A DNA stretch of 64,000 bases from Streptomyces sp. NBC_00659 (GTDB taxonomy: Bacteria > Actinomycetota > Actinomycetes > Streptomycetales > Streptomycetaceae). The translations under genes and the position numbers were made by a program. Location of the stretch: contig NZ_CP109031.1 of NCBI RefSeq assembly GCF_036226925.1, positions 9,300,001 to 9,364,000 of the forward strand, read 5' to 3'. Every line of letters begins with the position of its first letter. Positions within the stretch are counted from its first letter, which is position 1. The notes under the pieces were generated by a model. The model did not search any database. It worked only from the letters and a program-made list of their open reading frames with translations, and had not been told where the DNA came from. Below, piece after piece: positions 26,175 through 36,500 of this stretch.

Positions 26175-27092
26175 TCAAGTCTCGACGCTGAGAAGGCTCA
26201 CCCCCTGGGGGACCGTGGTCCGCAGTTCTCTCACCAAGGCGCGCACGACGGCGGATCTGGCCAGTTCGAAGGTGGTGACATAGCCGACCTGGCGTGTCGG
26301 ACGCTTGGGGCCGAGATCGGTGACCGCGACCGAGTTCGGTGCTCCGACCAAGGAGAGCGCAGGCATGATCGCCATTCCGTGGCCTCCGCTCACCAAGGAG
26401 AGCACCGCTCCGTCGTCCTCGGCCTCGACGGTCGCCGTCGGGATCCAGTCCTGTGCAGCCCACCAGTCGCGGGTGTACGAGCCACAGTTTTCGGCCCAGT
26501 CGATCAGCGGCAGCGAACGCGGGGCGACGTGATTCACCACGTGTACCAGAGCATACGGATCCTCAAAGAGTCCGCCGGCGACCAGTCCCGGGAGAATCGG
26601 CCCGGACCCACCCAGCGTGGCGATGCCTATATCGGCCTTTCCGTCGGCCACTTCGCCTGCGGTTCCGCGCCCTACCTCGCGTACGATCCGCACCCGCGGC
26701 TCAATCCCGGGATGCCGGGCGCGCAGCCGCTGAAGGACGGTCGGCAGCAGGTGGAGAGCCGCGCTGCGGAAGGCCGAGATCCGCAGCGGTCCCTCCGCAG
26801 CGTCGGACCGGGCCGCACTGCGCGCCTCGGCGATCAGGACGTCCAGCAGGCGCAGGATGCGGCGGGCGTGCGCCACGGCCTTCTCCCCGGCAGGGGTGGG
26901 GCGGGCGCCGGTGCGGCCGCGTTCGAAGAGCACGGCACCGATCTTGCGCTCGCTGCCGCGAACCGAGTGGGAGACCGCGGACTGAGTCAGACCGAGTGTC
27001 TCGGCCGCGGCCGAGAAGCCGCCGGTATCCGCGACCGTCAGCAGGACGCGCAGTTCATGCGGGGCGAGATCGGAGTCGGTCGCGCGGGCCAC
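26175..27092 (-). CDS. LysR-family transcriptional regulator
   Basis: 305 residues from a GTG at 27092. The HTH (LRVLLTVADTGGFSAAAETL, then GLTQSAVSHSVRGSERKIG) is followed by the effector-binding domain (PLRISAFRSAALHLLPTVLQ, KADIGIATLGGSGPI). Full length, no frameshift. Divergently arranged with an NADP-dependent oxidoreductase gene, with a T-N11-A palindrome between them, so it probably activates that gene in response to a small electrophile or metabolite. Its end touches the preceding convergent gene without a spacer. Confidence 0.9.
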   Translation of the reverse strand: MARATDSDLAPHELRVLLTVADTGGFSAAAETLGLTQSAVSHSVRGSERKIGAVLFERGRTGARPTPAGEKAVAHARRILRLLDVLIAEARSAARSDAAEGPLRISAFRSAALHLLPTVLQRLRARHPGIEPRVRIVREVGRGTAGEVADGKADIGIATLGGSGPILPGLVAGGLFEDPYALVHVVNHVAPRSLPLIDWAENCGSYTRDWWAAQDWIPTATVEAEDDGAVLSLVSGGHGMAIMPALSLVGAPNSVAVTDLGPKRPTRQVGYVTTFELARSAVVRALVRELRTTVPQGVSLLSVET

Positions 27093-27111
27093 GGGGTGCT
27101 CACCTCAACGT

Positions 27112-27126
27112 ATGAGAACTGCTCAT
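27112..27126. promoter_or_regulatory. Candidate LysR operator
   Basis: ATGAG-AACTG-CTCAT is a perfect 15-bp interrupted palindrome with T-N11-A geometry, 19 bases upstream of the lysR GTG and 66 bases before the oxidoreductase ATG. Confidence 0.5.
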
Positions 27127-27192
27127 GGAACGGGGTGTTGCATGAGCCCAACGAGCTGCCCACCAGGGGTATTCCCTTCCTACGGTCCGGTC

Positions 27193-28215
27193 ATGAACGA
27201 GACCGCGCTCACCGTGCACCAGACCGCCCGCCCTCACGGCTTTCCCGGTGCCAAGCACTTCGCCTTCGTCGAGTCCATGCTTCCCGACCCCGCAGCAGGC
27301 AGCGCGCTGGTGGAAAACCTCTACTGGTCCGTCGACCCCTATCACCGCGAGTTGATGGACGACGTGCCCGGCGGCTTCGCACTCGGCGCACCGCTGGAGG
27401 GCCGTACCATCGGGCGGATCATCGCCTCGCGTACGCCTCGTCTGGCCGAGGGCGAGATCGTGTTCCACCGGCAGGGCTGGCGCACGCACGCAGTGGTCGC
27501 GCCCGAGGAGATCCGGCAGCTGCCCCGCTTCGACAGAGTGCCTCTGACCGCATACTTGAGCATCCTCGGTGGCACAGGCCTGACCGCCTACGTGGGCCTG
27601 ACCCGGATTGCCCGGCTCCAGGAGGGCGAGGACCTTTTCGTGTCGGCCGCCGCGGGCGGGGTCGGCACTGCGACCGGGAGGTTCGCCCGGCTGCTCGGCG
27701 CCGGACGTCTCGTAGGCAGCGCAGGCTCGGCGGCAAAGGTTGACCATCTCACGCGGGAGGTCGGCTATGACGCTGTCTTCAACTACCACGACGGCCCGGC
27801 CGCCGAACTGCTCGGCAAGGCCGCACCGGACGGCATCGACCTGTTCGTCGACAACGTCGGCGGTGAGCAGCTGGCCGCAGCGGTGGGAGCACTGCGAGAG
27901 TTCGGGCGCATCGTCCGCATCGGCACGATCAGCCAGTACAACACTCCCGACGCGCCACCGCCGCGCTTCAACTACGCGGACATCGTCGAGAAGAGCATCC
28001 GCCTGGAGGGCTTCTTGGTCAGCAACCATCGAGATATGCAAGAGGAGTTGTACGAGTTCGCGGTACCGCATCTGCAGAGCGGCCGACTCGCTCTGGACGA
28101 GACGGTGGTCGACGGGTTCGAGCACATCGTGGACGCGTTCCTGGGAATGCTGAGCGGCCAGAACACCGGCAAGATCATCGTGCGAGACCGCGCGCAAGCC
28201 TCTTCCGCAAACTGA
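27193..28215 (+). CDS. NADP-dependent MDR-family oxidoreductase (PTGR/CurA-like)
   Basis: 340 residues from ATG 27193. An upstream in-frame ATG (27112) lies inside the operator palindrome and is unlikely. No zinc ligands are present. The N-terminal GroES-like fold (WSVDPYHRELMDDVPGGFAL) and a Rossmann domain with VSAAAGGVGTATGRFARLLG, then VDNVGGEQLAAAVGALREFG, and the C-terminal NTGKIIVRD are typical of zinc-independent double-bond reductases (prostaglandin reductase / CurA / leukotriene dehydrogenase-like). Such enzymes reduce alpha,beta-unsaturated carbonyls with NADPH. Regulated by the divergent LysR, by arrangement. Confidence 0.88.
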   Translation: MNETALTVHQTARPHGFPGAKHFAFVESMLPDPAAGSALVENLYWSVDPYHRELMDDVPGGFALGAPLEGRTIGRIIASRTPRLAEGEIVFHRQGWRTHAVVAPEEIRQLPRFDRVPLTAYLSILGGTGLTAYVGLTRIARLQEGEDLFVSAAAGGVGTATGRFARLLGAGRLVGSAGSAAKVDHLTREVGYDAVFNYHDGPAAELLGKAAPDGIDLFVDNVGGEQLAAAVGALREFGRIVRIGTISQYNTPDAPPPRFNYADIVEKSIRLEGFLVSNHRDMQEELYEFAVPHLQSGRLALDETVVDGFEHIVDAFLGMLSGQNTGKIIVRDRAQASSAN

Positions 28216-28466
28216 CACCGCCGGCGCCTCCGCACTCTTCCCTCTCCGTCCAGGCCCAAGGCGGGCCCGGCCATCCTCAGGGGAACCGGCCGCGCAACGG
28301 GCGATTAGCCTCCGGCGTCGAGGCACTGCCGAGCACGGCGAACACACAGGACCCCCGGCACGTCCCGGGGCGGCTGCTGCGCCGCCCCGGCCACCCTGCA
28401 GATCGCAAGCCGCTCGGCCGCTTCCGGCGGCTGCCGCGGGCCGACCTGCTGAGGTCGGTGGCGGCT

Positions 28467-31400
28467 CTACGGGGCGAACGTCCGGCGCCGGGCTCCCGGG
28501 GGCGGCAGTGCTGCGGCGGCCAGGCGGGCGGTGTCCACGTGGTGTGCCGAGTGCCAGGCCCGGGCGACCTGTTCGGCGCGCGTGTAGCAGTCGGCCGCGG
28601 CCTGTTCCTCGTCGACCAGGCGGTACAGGTCGGCCAGGGCGTGAGCGAGGGGACGACTCGCGTAGGCGCCACCGGCGGCGCCCCCGAACTGGTCCTGGAG
28701 GGGCAGCAGATGGGTGATCAGCATGGCTGCTGCGCCGGTGTCGTTCAGCAGGACCGCCAGTTCGCTGCGGTAGTCGAGTTCGAGCCCGTAGAGATGGTCG
28801 GTCACCGGTCGCTCGGGGAACGACACGGCTCTCGCCTCGTCCGCCCGGCCGAGACGTGCCAGGACGAGTGCGTGCAGTACGGCGACGGGCGCACCGACGG
28901 CTGAGTGGATCTCCCTGACGTCCTGCTCGATCTCGGCTGTCCTGCCCTGCGTGAGCCGGATGGTCATCAGGCCCATGGTGTGCCGGTCGGCGGCCCGGTG
29001 TGCCCCGATACGCCGCAACAGGACATCCGCCTCGACGTATGCCGTCTCCGCCTCGGCGTACCGGCCCTCGACGGCGGCCAGCATGGCGAGGGTGAGGGTG
29101 TTGATGCCCTGGGCCCACAGCAGCCGGTACCGGTGCGCGAGGCGCAGACCGTCGGCGGTGTGCCGGCGTACACGGTCAGGGTCGTTGCGCGCGGCTGCGG
29201 TCAGGGTGTCCAAGTGCTCGCAGACCCAGTGGTAGGCGGGGAGGTCGTGGGCCAGGGCGAGCTGACGCAGCTCGGCGACCAGCGGCTCCCGCGCGGTGTG
29301 CTGCCCCTCATGCGGCATGAGCCTGGCCGACGTCATCAGGGCGGAGGCCAGCAGGCGTGGTTCACTGCCGGCGCGGGCCAGGGCCAGCTGGGCGTGTGCC
29401 ACTTCCAGAGCCCGTGGCGCGTCCTCCGCCGCCACGGCGTCCACGAGGACCTGGAGTACCCGTGTGCGCGTCGGATCGTCGAGAGACCGGTCCTGGGCCA
29501 GCTGCTCCAGGCGGGCCAGTGCGGTGCGGTCGAAGAAGCCTTCCAGTCTGCTGCGCCACAACGAGGGTTCGGTCCACGCGCCGTAGACAGCTGCGACCAG
29601 ATCGTCCCGGTTCGCAAGGATGGCAAGGTCGACTGCCTGCTGCCGGGTTCGTCGGGCGGCGTCGGATGCTCCGGCCCGCACCTGTGCGCCCAGCAGCCGT
29701 ATCAGGAGGCCGACGGTGGCCTCGCGGTGCCCATCGGAGTCGGACGCGATCGTGGCGTGCGCCTGCAGCGCCTGCTGGATCAGCCCCACGGCCATGTCGT
29801 GGGCGTACCGCCGTTCCGCCATCTCCGCCGCCCGCAGCGCGTAGTCGAGGGCCAGTGCCGCGGTGTCGCTGCGGCCGGCGCGTGCGAAGTGGTGGGCCAG
29901 GGCGGGCAGATCGGCGGGGCGATGGTTGCGCAGCTGCCGGGCGACACGGTCGTGCAGGCGGGAACGCCGTATGACGGGTACGTCCGTGTAGACGGTGTCG
30001 CGCACCAGCGCGTGCACGAAGCGGACGCGTCCCGGTGCGGGTTCGGTGAGCAGATCCGCGGTCAGGGCGGCCTCCAATCCGTGCAGAAGGCTGTCCTCGT
30101 CCATGTCTGTCGTGTGCGTCAGCAGGGAGATGTCGGCTTCGAGTCCCACCACGGCAATGAGCTGTATGACGGAGCGGGCGTCTGCCGACAGCAGGGCCAG
30201 GCGTCTGCGCAGCACGTCGCGTACGCCCTGCGGGACTTCGGAGACGGCGACCAGGGCCCCTTCACTGGTCAGGAGACGTGCGCTCTCCAGGACATAGAAC
30301 GGATTCCCGCCGGTGCGGTCGGTGAGGGCTGTCACCGTGGCGGGATCGACGGGCTCGCCGCAGACGGTCTCGACCAGGGTCGCGACGTCCGCGGTGGGCA
30401 GGCCACCGAGCGTGATCCGGTGCGGAGCGCTCGGCGCGAGATGCGCGAGGGTCTTGCCCAGGAGATCGCCGGCCTCGGCGGGCCGATAACTGGCGGCGGT
30501 GAACACGGGACGGCCGGTGACCGCGGCCGCGGCTTCGAACAGGGCGAGCGTCTCGGCGTCGGCCCGATGCAGGTCTTCGAGAAAGACGGCGAGCGGCTGC
30601 CGGCCGGCTGCGTCCCGGAGCCAGGCCGCGAAGGCGCGGTGCATGCGGAATCGTCCGACGGTCGCGGCGTCGCCGGTCGGGGCGGTTCCGGCGTCGGACT
30701 CGCTCAGCAGCGCGGCCAGCTCCGCGGGCTGGGCCGGAGGGAACGTGCGCGCGAGTGTTTCGAGGGCCTCCACCCAGGCCCAGGCGGGCGGCGCTCCCTC
30801 GTATTCGGGGCAGCGGCCGATCAGTACGAACCACCCCTCGGTTCTCAGGCGCTCGGCGAATCGCTCCAGCAGTGCCGACTTCCCGGCGCCCGCCTCGCCG
30901 GTGACCAGCGCGGTGGAGCCCGACTGCCGGGCGGCCGTCGCAGCGGTGCCCAGCGCGCGCAGCTCGTCGCCTCGGCCGACGAACGGCAGGCGCGCGGAGG
31001 CGGCCGGTTCGGGGACCGGAGCCGGGTCGCTCACGATGTCGGCCGTAGCGGCAGGAGCGTCGGCGGTTCCGGACACGACCGCCACGGTGGTGCCGGGGAC
31101 GGCAGTCGTCGTGGTGAGCGGTACGTGCGCGGGCAGGACGTCGAGGCGTTGGGTCAGTACAGCCTGTTCGAGTTCCGCGAGGGCGGGCGAGGGATCGCAG
31201 CCGAGTTCGTCCCGCACCGCCTTCGCGGCACGGCGCAGCGAGGCCAGGGCATCGGCCTGCCGGCCGCACGCCCAGTGAGCCAGCGTGAGCAGCCGCCACC
31301 CTTCCTCCCGCAACGGGTTTTCCCGCACCAGGTCTTCGGCGGCGAGCGCCGCCTCGTTGGCATGGCCTTCGCGCAGATCGGCCGCGGCGGACAGCTCTCG

Positions 31401-31886
31401 GGCCTGGACGTACAGCTCGGTCAGCCGGGCCACTTCGGGCGCCGCCCACGTCTCGCCCGCGTGCTCCAGGAACGGAGGTCCTTGCCAGGATCGGAGCGCG
31501 TCGGCCAGCAGTTCGCGGGCACGGCCCGGTGGAGCCTTTCTGGCCTCGCCCACCCGGGACTCGAAACTCCAGGCGTCCACGGAGCCGGGGGGCAGCCGAA
31601 GGACGTATCCGGGGGCGGAGGTCGCCAGAACGGTCGAGGGCGCCCGGCTGGGGCGGCGGGGTTCGAGCAGGCGGCGCAGGTTCGACACATAGGCGTAGAG
31701 GGACGAGCTGGCCTTGGCCGGGGGGAGTCCGTGCCACACGGCATCCACCATCTGGTCGGCGCTCACCACCGTGCCGCGGGCCGTGACCAGCAAGGCGAGG
31801 ACGGCGCGCTGGCGAGGGGTTCCCAGTTCGACCGGTCTGCCCTCGACTTCGGCGCCCATGGAACCCAGGACTCGTATTCGCAGCAC
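28467..31886 (-). CDS. SARP-type regulator with AAA ATPase and TPR-like domains
   Basis: A GTG at 31886 begins VLRIRVLGSMGAEVEGRPVE, the usual SARP N-terminus; an ATG at 31934 would add 16 residues. Domains: OmpR-like winged HTH (to about 95), bacterial transcriptional activation domain (about 100-245; LRREDGW-like NPLREEGWRLLTLAHWACGR), then a FVGRGDEL linker and an AAA_16-type ATPase with Walker A GEAGAGKS (330-337). The last 500 residues are TPR-like helices. About 1,139 residues, the size of large AfsR/LuxR-like hybrids. Such proteins activate secondary-metabolite clusters. The nearest gene sets are the DUF6924 pair upstream and the T7SS region 10 kb away; target unknown. Confidence 0.88.
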   Translation of the reverse strand: MLRIRVLGSMGAEVEGRPVELGTPRQRAVLALLVTARGTVVSADQMVDAVWHGLPPAKASSSLYAYVSNLRRLLEPRRPSRAPSTVLATSAPGYVLRLPPGSVDAWSFESRVGEARKAPPGRARELLADALRSWQGPPFLEHAGETWAAPEVARLTELYVQARELSAAADLREGHANEAALAAEDLVRENPLREEGWRLLTLAHWACGRQADALASLRRAAKAVRDELGCDPSPALAELEQAVLTQRLDVLPAHVPLTTTTAVPGTTVAVVSGTADAPAATADIVSDPAPVPEPAASARLPFVGRGDELRALGTAATAARQSGSTALVTGEAGAGKSALLERFAERLRTEGWFVLIGRCPEYEGAPPAWAWVEALETLARTFPPAQPAELAALLSESDAGTAPTGDAATVGRFRMHRAFAAWLRDAAGRQPLAVFLEDLHRADAETLALFEAAAAVTGRPVFTAASYRPAEAGDLLGKTLAHLAPSAPHRITLGGLPTADVATLVETVCGEPVDPATVTALTDRTGGNPFYVLESARLLTSEGALVAVSEVPQGVRDVLRRRLALLSADARSVIQLIAVVGLEADISLLTHTTDMDEDSLLHGLEAALTADLLTEPAPGRVRFVHALVRDTVYTDVPVIRRSRLHDRVARQLRNHRPADLPALAHHFARAGRSDTAALALDYALRAAEMAERRYAHDMAVGLIQQALQAHATIASDSDGHREATVGLLIRLLGAQVRAGASDAARRTRQQAVDLAILANRDDLVAAVYGAWTEPSLWRSRLEGFFDRTALARLEQLAQDRSLDDPTRTRVLQVLVDAVAAEDAPRALEVAHAQLALARAGSEPRLLASALMTSARLMPHEGQHTAREPLVAELRQLALAHDLPAYHWVCEHLDTLTAAARNDPDRVRRHTADGLRLAHRYRLLWAQGINTLTLAMLAAVEGRYAEAETAYVEADVLLRRIGAHRAADRHTMGLMTIRLTQGRTAEIEQDVREIHSAVGAPVAVLHALVLARLGRADEARAVSFPERPVTDHLYGLELDYRSELAVLLNDTGAAAMLITHLLPLQDQFGGAAGGAYASRPLAHALADLYRLVDEEQAAADCYTRAEQVARAWHSAHHVDTARLAAAALPPPGARRRTFAP

Positions 31887-31961
31887 CCACGGGAATGTAC
31901 CCGAGCGGTGGCCCCGCCCGGTCCATGTCTGCACCGTTCCGGCCGCGGGCTGCCGTCAGGG

Positions 31962-32396
31962 TCACATGCCCTCGAGCCCCCGGTAGACCCCGTCGTGGCC
32001 GACGCCTTCCACGTAGTCGCCGAAGTCCGTGTTCGCCAGGGACAGATTGGCATCGATCTCCGCGAGTGACGACGCCACGGCCCGGAACACCTCTCCCGGG
32101 CCCTCCTCGTCCAGGTCGACCACGAGGAGGGTGCGGTCGCGAGCCGCGAGGTGAGAGGCGAAGGTGCCGGAGTCCGCCACCGCGAGGTACGGGTACTCCG
32201 CACGGTCGGGCACGAGCGAGCGGAGCTGCCCTGTGGTCATGCCCTGATTCCGCGGATCATCCACGGTACGCACGTCCACCAGCAGGCCCTCGGGGGCGTA
32301 TGAGTCCATGTAGGTGCGGAGTTGATCCCAGGCCCGCTCGTCGGTGAAGTCGGTTCGGATCACTACGGCACCGCTGCCCTCCGGAAGCCTGTCCAT
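31962..32396 (-). CDS. DUF6924-like protein, copy 1
   Basis: 144 residues, soluble. GAVVIRTDFTDERAWDQLRT opens the domain, followed by DDPRNQGMTTGQL, TLLVVDLDEEGPGEVFRAVA and the ending ANTDFGDYVEGVGHDGVYRG. This is the pattern of the DUF6924 family of actinobacteria (an RTDF-D-AW start and an ANMDF-F-D-A-D-GV-RG end). Function of the family is unknown to me. A second member lies immediately upstream (32478-32888), so the pair probably arose by tandem duplication and is co-transcribed. It lies 75 bp from the SARP start on the same strand. Confidence 0.75.
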   Translation of the reverse strand: MDRLPEGSGAVVIRTDFTDERAWDQLRTYMDSYAPEGLLVDVRTVDDPRNQGMTTGQLRSLVPDRAEYPYLAVADSGTFASHLAARDRTLLVVDLDEEGPGEVFRAVASSLAEIDANLSLANTDFGDYVEGVGHDGVYRGLEGM

Positions 32397-32477
32397 GAAG
32401 GTCCCTCTCGTTCGGTTCGTTCGGTTCTGTTGGTCCGGCGGTCGGTGAATTCAGTGTGTGGCGCTCCCGGATCCGCT

Positions 32478-32888
32478 TCAGAACCCGCGGAACACCCCGT
32501 CCTCGTCCGCGGCGTCGGTGAACTCGGCCCAGTCCATGTTGGCCCAGGTGATGTTGTTCTCGATGGACCACAACTCCGCGGCGATCACGCGTAGTTCGTC
32601 ATGCGGTCCGGTGCCCGTACGGATGACGAGAAGAGGTTTCCCGGGCACGGTGAGCGCGGCTTCGTCGGCGAGCACCACCAGCTTCGTCCCGGGTGGGGTG
32701 AGGCTCGCCATGCGCTGGGCCGACAGCCCTTGGTAGGCGATGTCGTCGACGATGTCGAGGTTCGCCAGGAAGTCCTCCTCGGTGGGTGTGGTGACGTCGA
32801 CGAGCAGTGCCTGCCACGACTGCTCGTCGGAGAAGCAGGTGCGTACCAGGGGAGTCGTGTGCGCATGGCAGGACAGGTACTTGGGCAT
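32478..32888 (-). CDS. DUF6924-like protein, copy 2
   Basis: 136 residues from ATG 32888. PLVRTCFSDEQSWQALLVDV, NLDIVDDIAYQGLSAQRMAS and PLLVIRTGTG precede the C-terminal ITWANMDWAEFTDAADEDGV, then FRGF. The end is closer to the DUF6924 consensus than copy 1. The start is set where the domain begins; the frame is open upstream but reads non-coding sequence. The two copies are clearly homologous but have diverged strongly, which suggests different partners rather than dosage. Possibly an operon with copy 1 and the SARP gene. Confidence 0.75.
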   Translation of the reverse strand: MPKYLSCHAHTTPLVRTCFSDEQSWQALLVDVTTPTEEDFLANLDIVDDIAYQGLSAQRMASLTPPGTKLVVLADEAALTVPGKPLLVIRTGTGPHDELRVIAAELWSIENNITWANMDWAEFTDAADEDGVFRGF

Positions 32889-33565
32889 GGCTGTGATCCT
32901 CGGGACGGGTGACGGAATGGACGCGCGGGCGTGTTCAGCGCGGAAGCCGACGGGCAGAGTACGTGAGCGGTGAGGTTGCCGTGCGTCGCGGTCACTTCCT
33001 GCGCACAACGTCCTTCGCCCTGTGCCGGCTTCGAACGGCGCCACGGCCTGGTCCGGGCGCAGGGACTCAGTACCGTGACCTGGGCGATGCCGGAGACGAT
33101 CGCCGGCCGCTTCGACACGGCCGAGGCCATCTGCCTGGAGGTCCCCGGCCTGCTGGAGCGACGCGTGAGGTGTACGAGTGCGTCGGAGTACCGGTCGGCG
33201 CCGTCGTCCGACGGCGAACCACGTCTTGCCGCGCCCCGGCACCGCATCGGCACACGCTCCAAGAGGGCGCCAAGGTGTCTGCGCTGCCCGAGGTGTTCGC
33301 CGAGCCGGACGCGTTCCCGAACCCGAACCGTTCCTCCTCCTGCCTGTCCACCTGTCCACCTGTCTGCCTGTCCCGAAGTCCGAGCGCCGACCGTCGGACA
33401 CCCGCCGCGTTTCCCCGATGTCCCGTGGAACGACGTCCGGCCCACCCGCCAGGTCGGTTCCAAGGTGACTCCAAGCGACTCGCTCTAGCTTTCGGATCGC
33501 AAGTGAGCTCAGGGTGCGGGGCGATCGTGGACGACGTCGGTGCCGGAACGGGGAAGGCCGAAGAC
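32889..33565. other. Intergenic region between divergent DUF6924 and SARP genes
   Basis: 677 bases. A stretch near 33070-33180 (VTWAMPETIAGRFDTAEAIC, then LEVPGLLERRVR, on the plus strand) looks like decayed coding sequence of unknown family. A short direct repeat of CCTGTCCAC units lies near 33345-33372. Both flanking genes must have their promoters here; I see no clear consensus. Confidence 0.4.
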
Positions 33566-36500
33566 ATGCCGACGGGTGTCACCAAGGACAGCGGGACCAC
33601 ATCCGAGCGGGGCGAACTGTGGTTCTCGGTTCTCGGGCCCGTCCGCGCCTCGCGTGACGGAACCGCCCTGGAACTCGGCCCGCCCCAACAGCGCGGACTG
33701 CTCGCACTGCTGCTCGCCCGCCCCGGGCAGCCGCTGGAGGTCGAGCAGATCGTCGACGCCCTGTGGGGAGAGGAACCGCCGGTCAGCGCCCTCACCCTGG
33801 TCTACCGGCACATCGGCCTGCTGCGCCGCACCCTGGAACCAGACCTCCCCGCGAGGGCGCCCGGCGGCTGGCTCCTGCGCGGAGCCGGCGGCTACCGCAT
33901 CGAGGCCGACGCGGACTCCCTCGACCTGCTGCGCTTCCGTCAGCTGGCCCGGGAGGCCCGGCGGGTACGGGACGACGGCGCCACCCGGCGGAGCGTGGCG
34001 ATGTACGTCGAGGCACTGGCGCTCTGGACCGGCCATCCGCTCGACGGACTGCCGCCGTTCATGCACACCGCCCCCGCCTTCAAGGCGTTGGACCGGGAGC
34101 ACCACGCCGTGGTCAAGGAGGCGGCCGACGCCGCCCTGCACTGCGGCCTCGTGAGCGAACTGCTCGGCCCGCTGCGTCGCTGTGCCGCCGAACGGCCCCT
34201 CGACGAGCCGTTGCACGCCCGCCTGCTGTACGCCCTGATGGCCACCGACCGGGTGCAGGAGGCGCTGCGGACCTACCGGGCGGTGAAGGCCAAGCTCGCC
34301 GACGAGCTGGGCATCGGACCGGGCGAGGAACTGCGGTCCGCCGCCCGGCACTTGCTCGGCCAGCCCACCAGCGTGCCGACGCCCACCGGCGTGTCGGCGC
34401 CCGTCGCGCCGGCGCCCGCCACCGTGGGCCCCGCCCCGTCGTCCACCGTCCCGCGCCCGGCCGGCCGGGCGTCGGTCGCCTACTCCGTTCCCGCCCAACT
34501 CCCTCCGGGTCTGCCGGTGTTCGTCGGTCGGAAGCGGGAGCTGGCGCTTGTGTCCGGGCCGGGCGCCGCGGACGGACCCGCGGCGGTGATCGTCCTCAGC
34601 GGGCCGCCGGGCGTGGGCAAGACCGCGCTGGCGGGCCGCTGGGCCCACCGCGCGGCACCCGGCTTCCCCGACGGACAGCTCTACGCGAACCTGCGCGGCC
34701 ACACGCCCGGCGCGCCCCCGGCCGACCCCGCCGTGATCCTGGGCGGGTTCCTGCGCGCGCTGGGCCTGCCGCCGGAGCGGATACCCGGGAAGGAGCGACC
34801 GCGGCGCTATCGGGAGGCACTGGCCGGCCGCCGGGTCCTGGTCTTCCTCGACGACGTCCGCGACGCCGCGCAGATACGGGATCTCCTCCCCGACGTCACA
34901 GGCTGCCTCGCGGTTGTCACCAGCCGGGGCCCGCTCCGCGAGATCGCGGGCGGCGAGCGGGACAGCCGCTTCCTCGACCTGGCTCCTTTCGACGCCGACG
35001 AGGCCCGCGACTGTCTCGCCGCCCGGCTCGGCGGAGAGAGGGTGGCCGCCGAGGAGGACGCCGTCCGCGAGCTCACCGTGCTGACCGGGGGACTGCCCCT
35101 GGCCCTGGCGGCCGCCGCGGCCCGCGCCTCCGCGGGACCGGCCTTTCCCCTCGCCGCGCTCGCCGAGGAAATCCGCTCGGCGAGCGGGGGACTGGACGCC
35201 GTACCCGAGGTACGGGCGGCCCTCGACGCCTCCTGCCGCACGCTCACCCCGGGCGCGGCCCGCGTCTTCCGGCTCCTCGCCGCCTGTCCGGGTACGACGA
35301 TCTCCACGGCCGCCGCCGCGAGTGCCGCCGCGCTGCCCGTGGAGCGGGTCCGGCACCCGCTCGGCGAACTCGTCCGCGCGGGACTACTCACGGAACGGCT
35401 CGGCGACCGGTACCACCGGGCGCGGCTGGTCGGGACGTACGCGCACGAACTCGCCCGGCCCGACGAGCACGAGACCGCCACCACGGCACCCGGCCCCGCC
35501 GAGGACGGGGAGCCGGACGGCCGTGGCGGTGAACCGCGTGTGCCACGGGACGACGTCCAGCCCGACGCCGAGGCGTCACGGCTGGCCCTGCGGCGGGTGC
35601 TCGACCACCATCTGCACACGGCCCGCAACGCCCTCGCCCGGCTCTCCCCGCACCGGACCGTCCCCGCGCCGCCGCCCGCCCTGCCCGGAGTCAGCACGCT
35701 CGAGCACGGCAGTGCGGCCCAGGCCCTCGCCTGGTGCGGCGCCGAGATCCGAGGCCTGGTCGATCTGGTGAGCCTGGCCTCCCGCCACGGATTCCACGAC
35801 CACACCTGGCGGCTCGCCCGGCTGGTCGAACTCCTCCTCGACCAGCAGGGACTGCGCCACGACGCCGTTGAACCCCGGCGGGCCGCCCTCGACTCGGCCC
35901 GGCACCTGTGCGACCCGGTAGCGCTCGCCCACGCGTACAGCTCCCTCGGGGAACTCACCGGACGCCTGGGCCGTACGCAGGACGCCCACATCCATCTGCG
36001 CCGGGCCCGCGAACTCTTCGGTGAACTGGGCGACCTGCCCGGACAGGGCGACGTGCACCGGCGGCTCAGCCGGCTGTACGAGGGGCAGGGCCGCCTCGAC
36101 GAGGCTCTCAGCCACGCGGAGCGGGCCGTGGAGCGGCACCGGGGCGCCGTTGACCGGGTGGGCGAGTCCGGTGCGCTCCTCGCGCTCGCCAGGATCCTTC
36201 GCCTGCTGGGCCGGCACCGCGACGCGTTCGCCGTGACCCGCCAGGCCCTCGAAGCCCTGCACGGCCTCGCCGAGCCGCATGCCGAGGCCGCGGTCCGCGG
36301 CGCGCTCGGCCGCTGTCACGACGCACTCGGCAATCACCGCCGTGCGCTCCTCGCCCACCGGCGTGCCCTGACGCTGTACCGGGCGGCCGGGGACGGGCAC
36401 CACGAGTTCCGCTGTCTGGTCCGCATCGGCGAGGCGCACCGTGCCGCCGCCGACCCGGGGGCCGCCCGGACGGCCTGGGCGCGCGCGCTCGCCGTACGCG

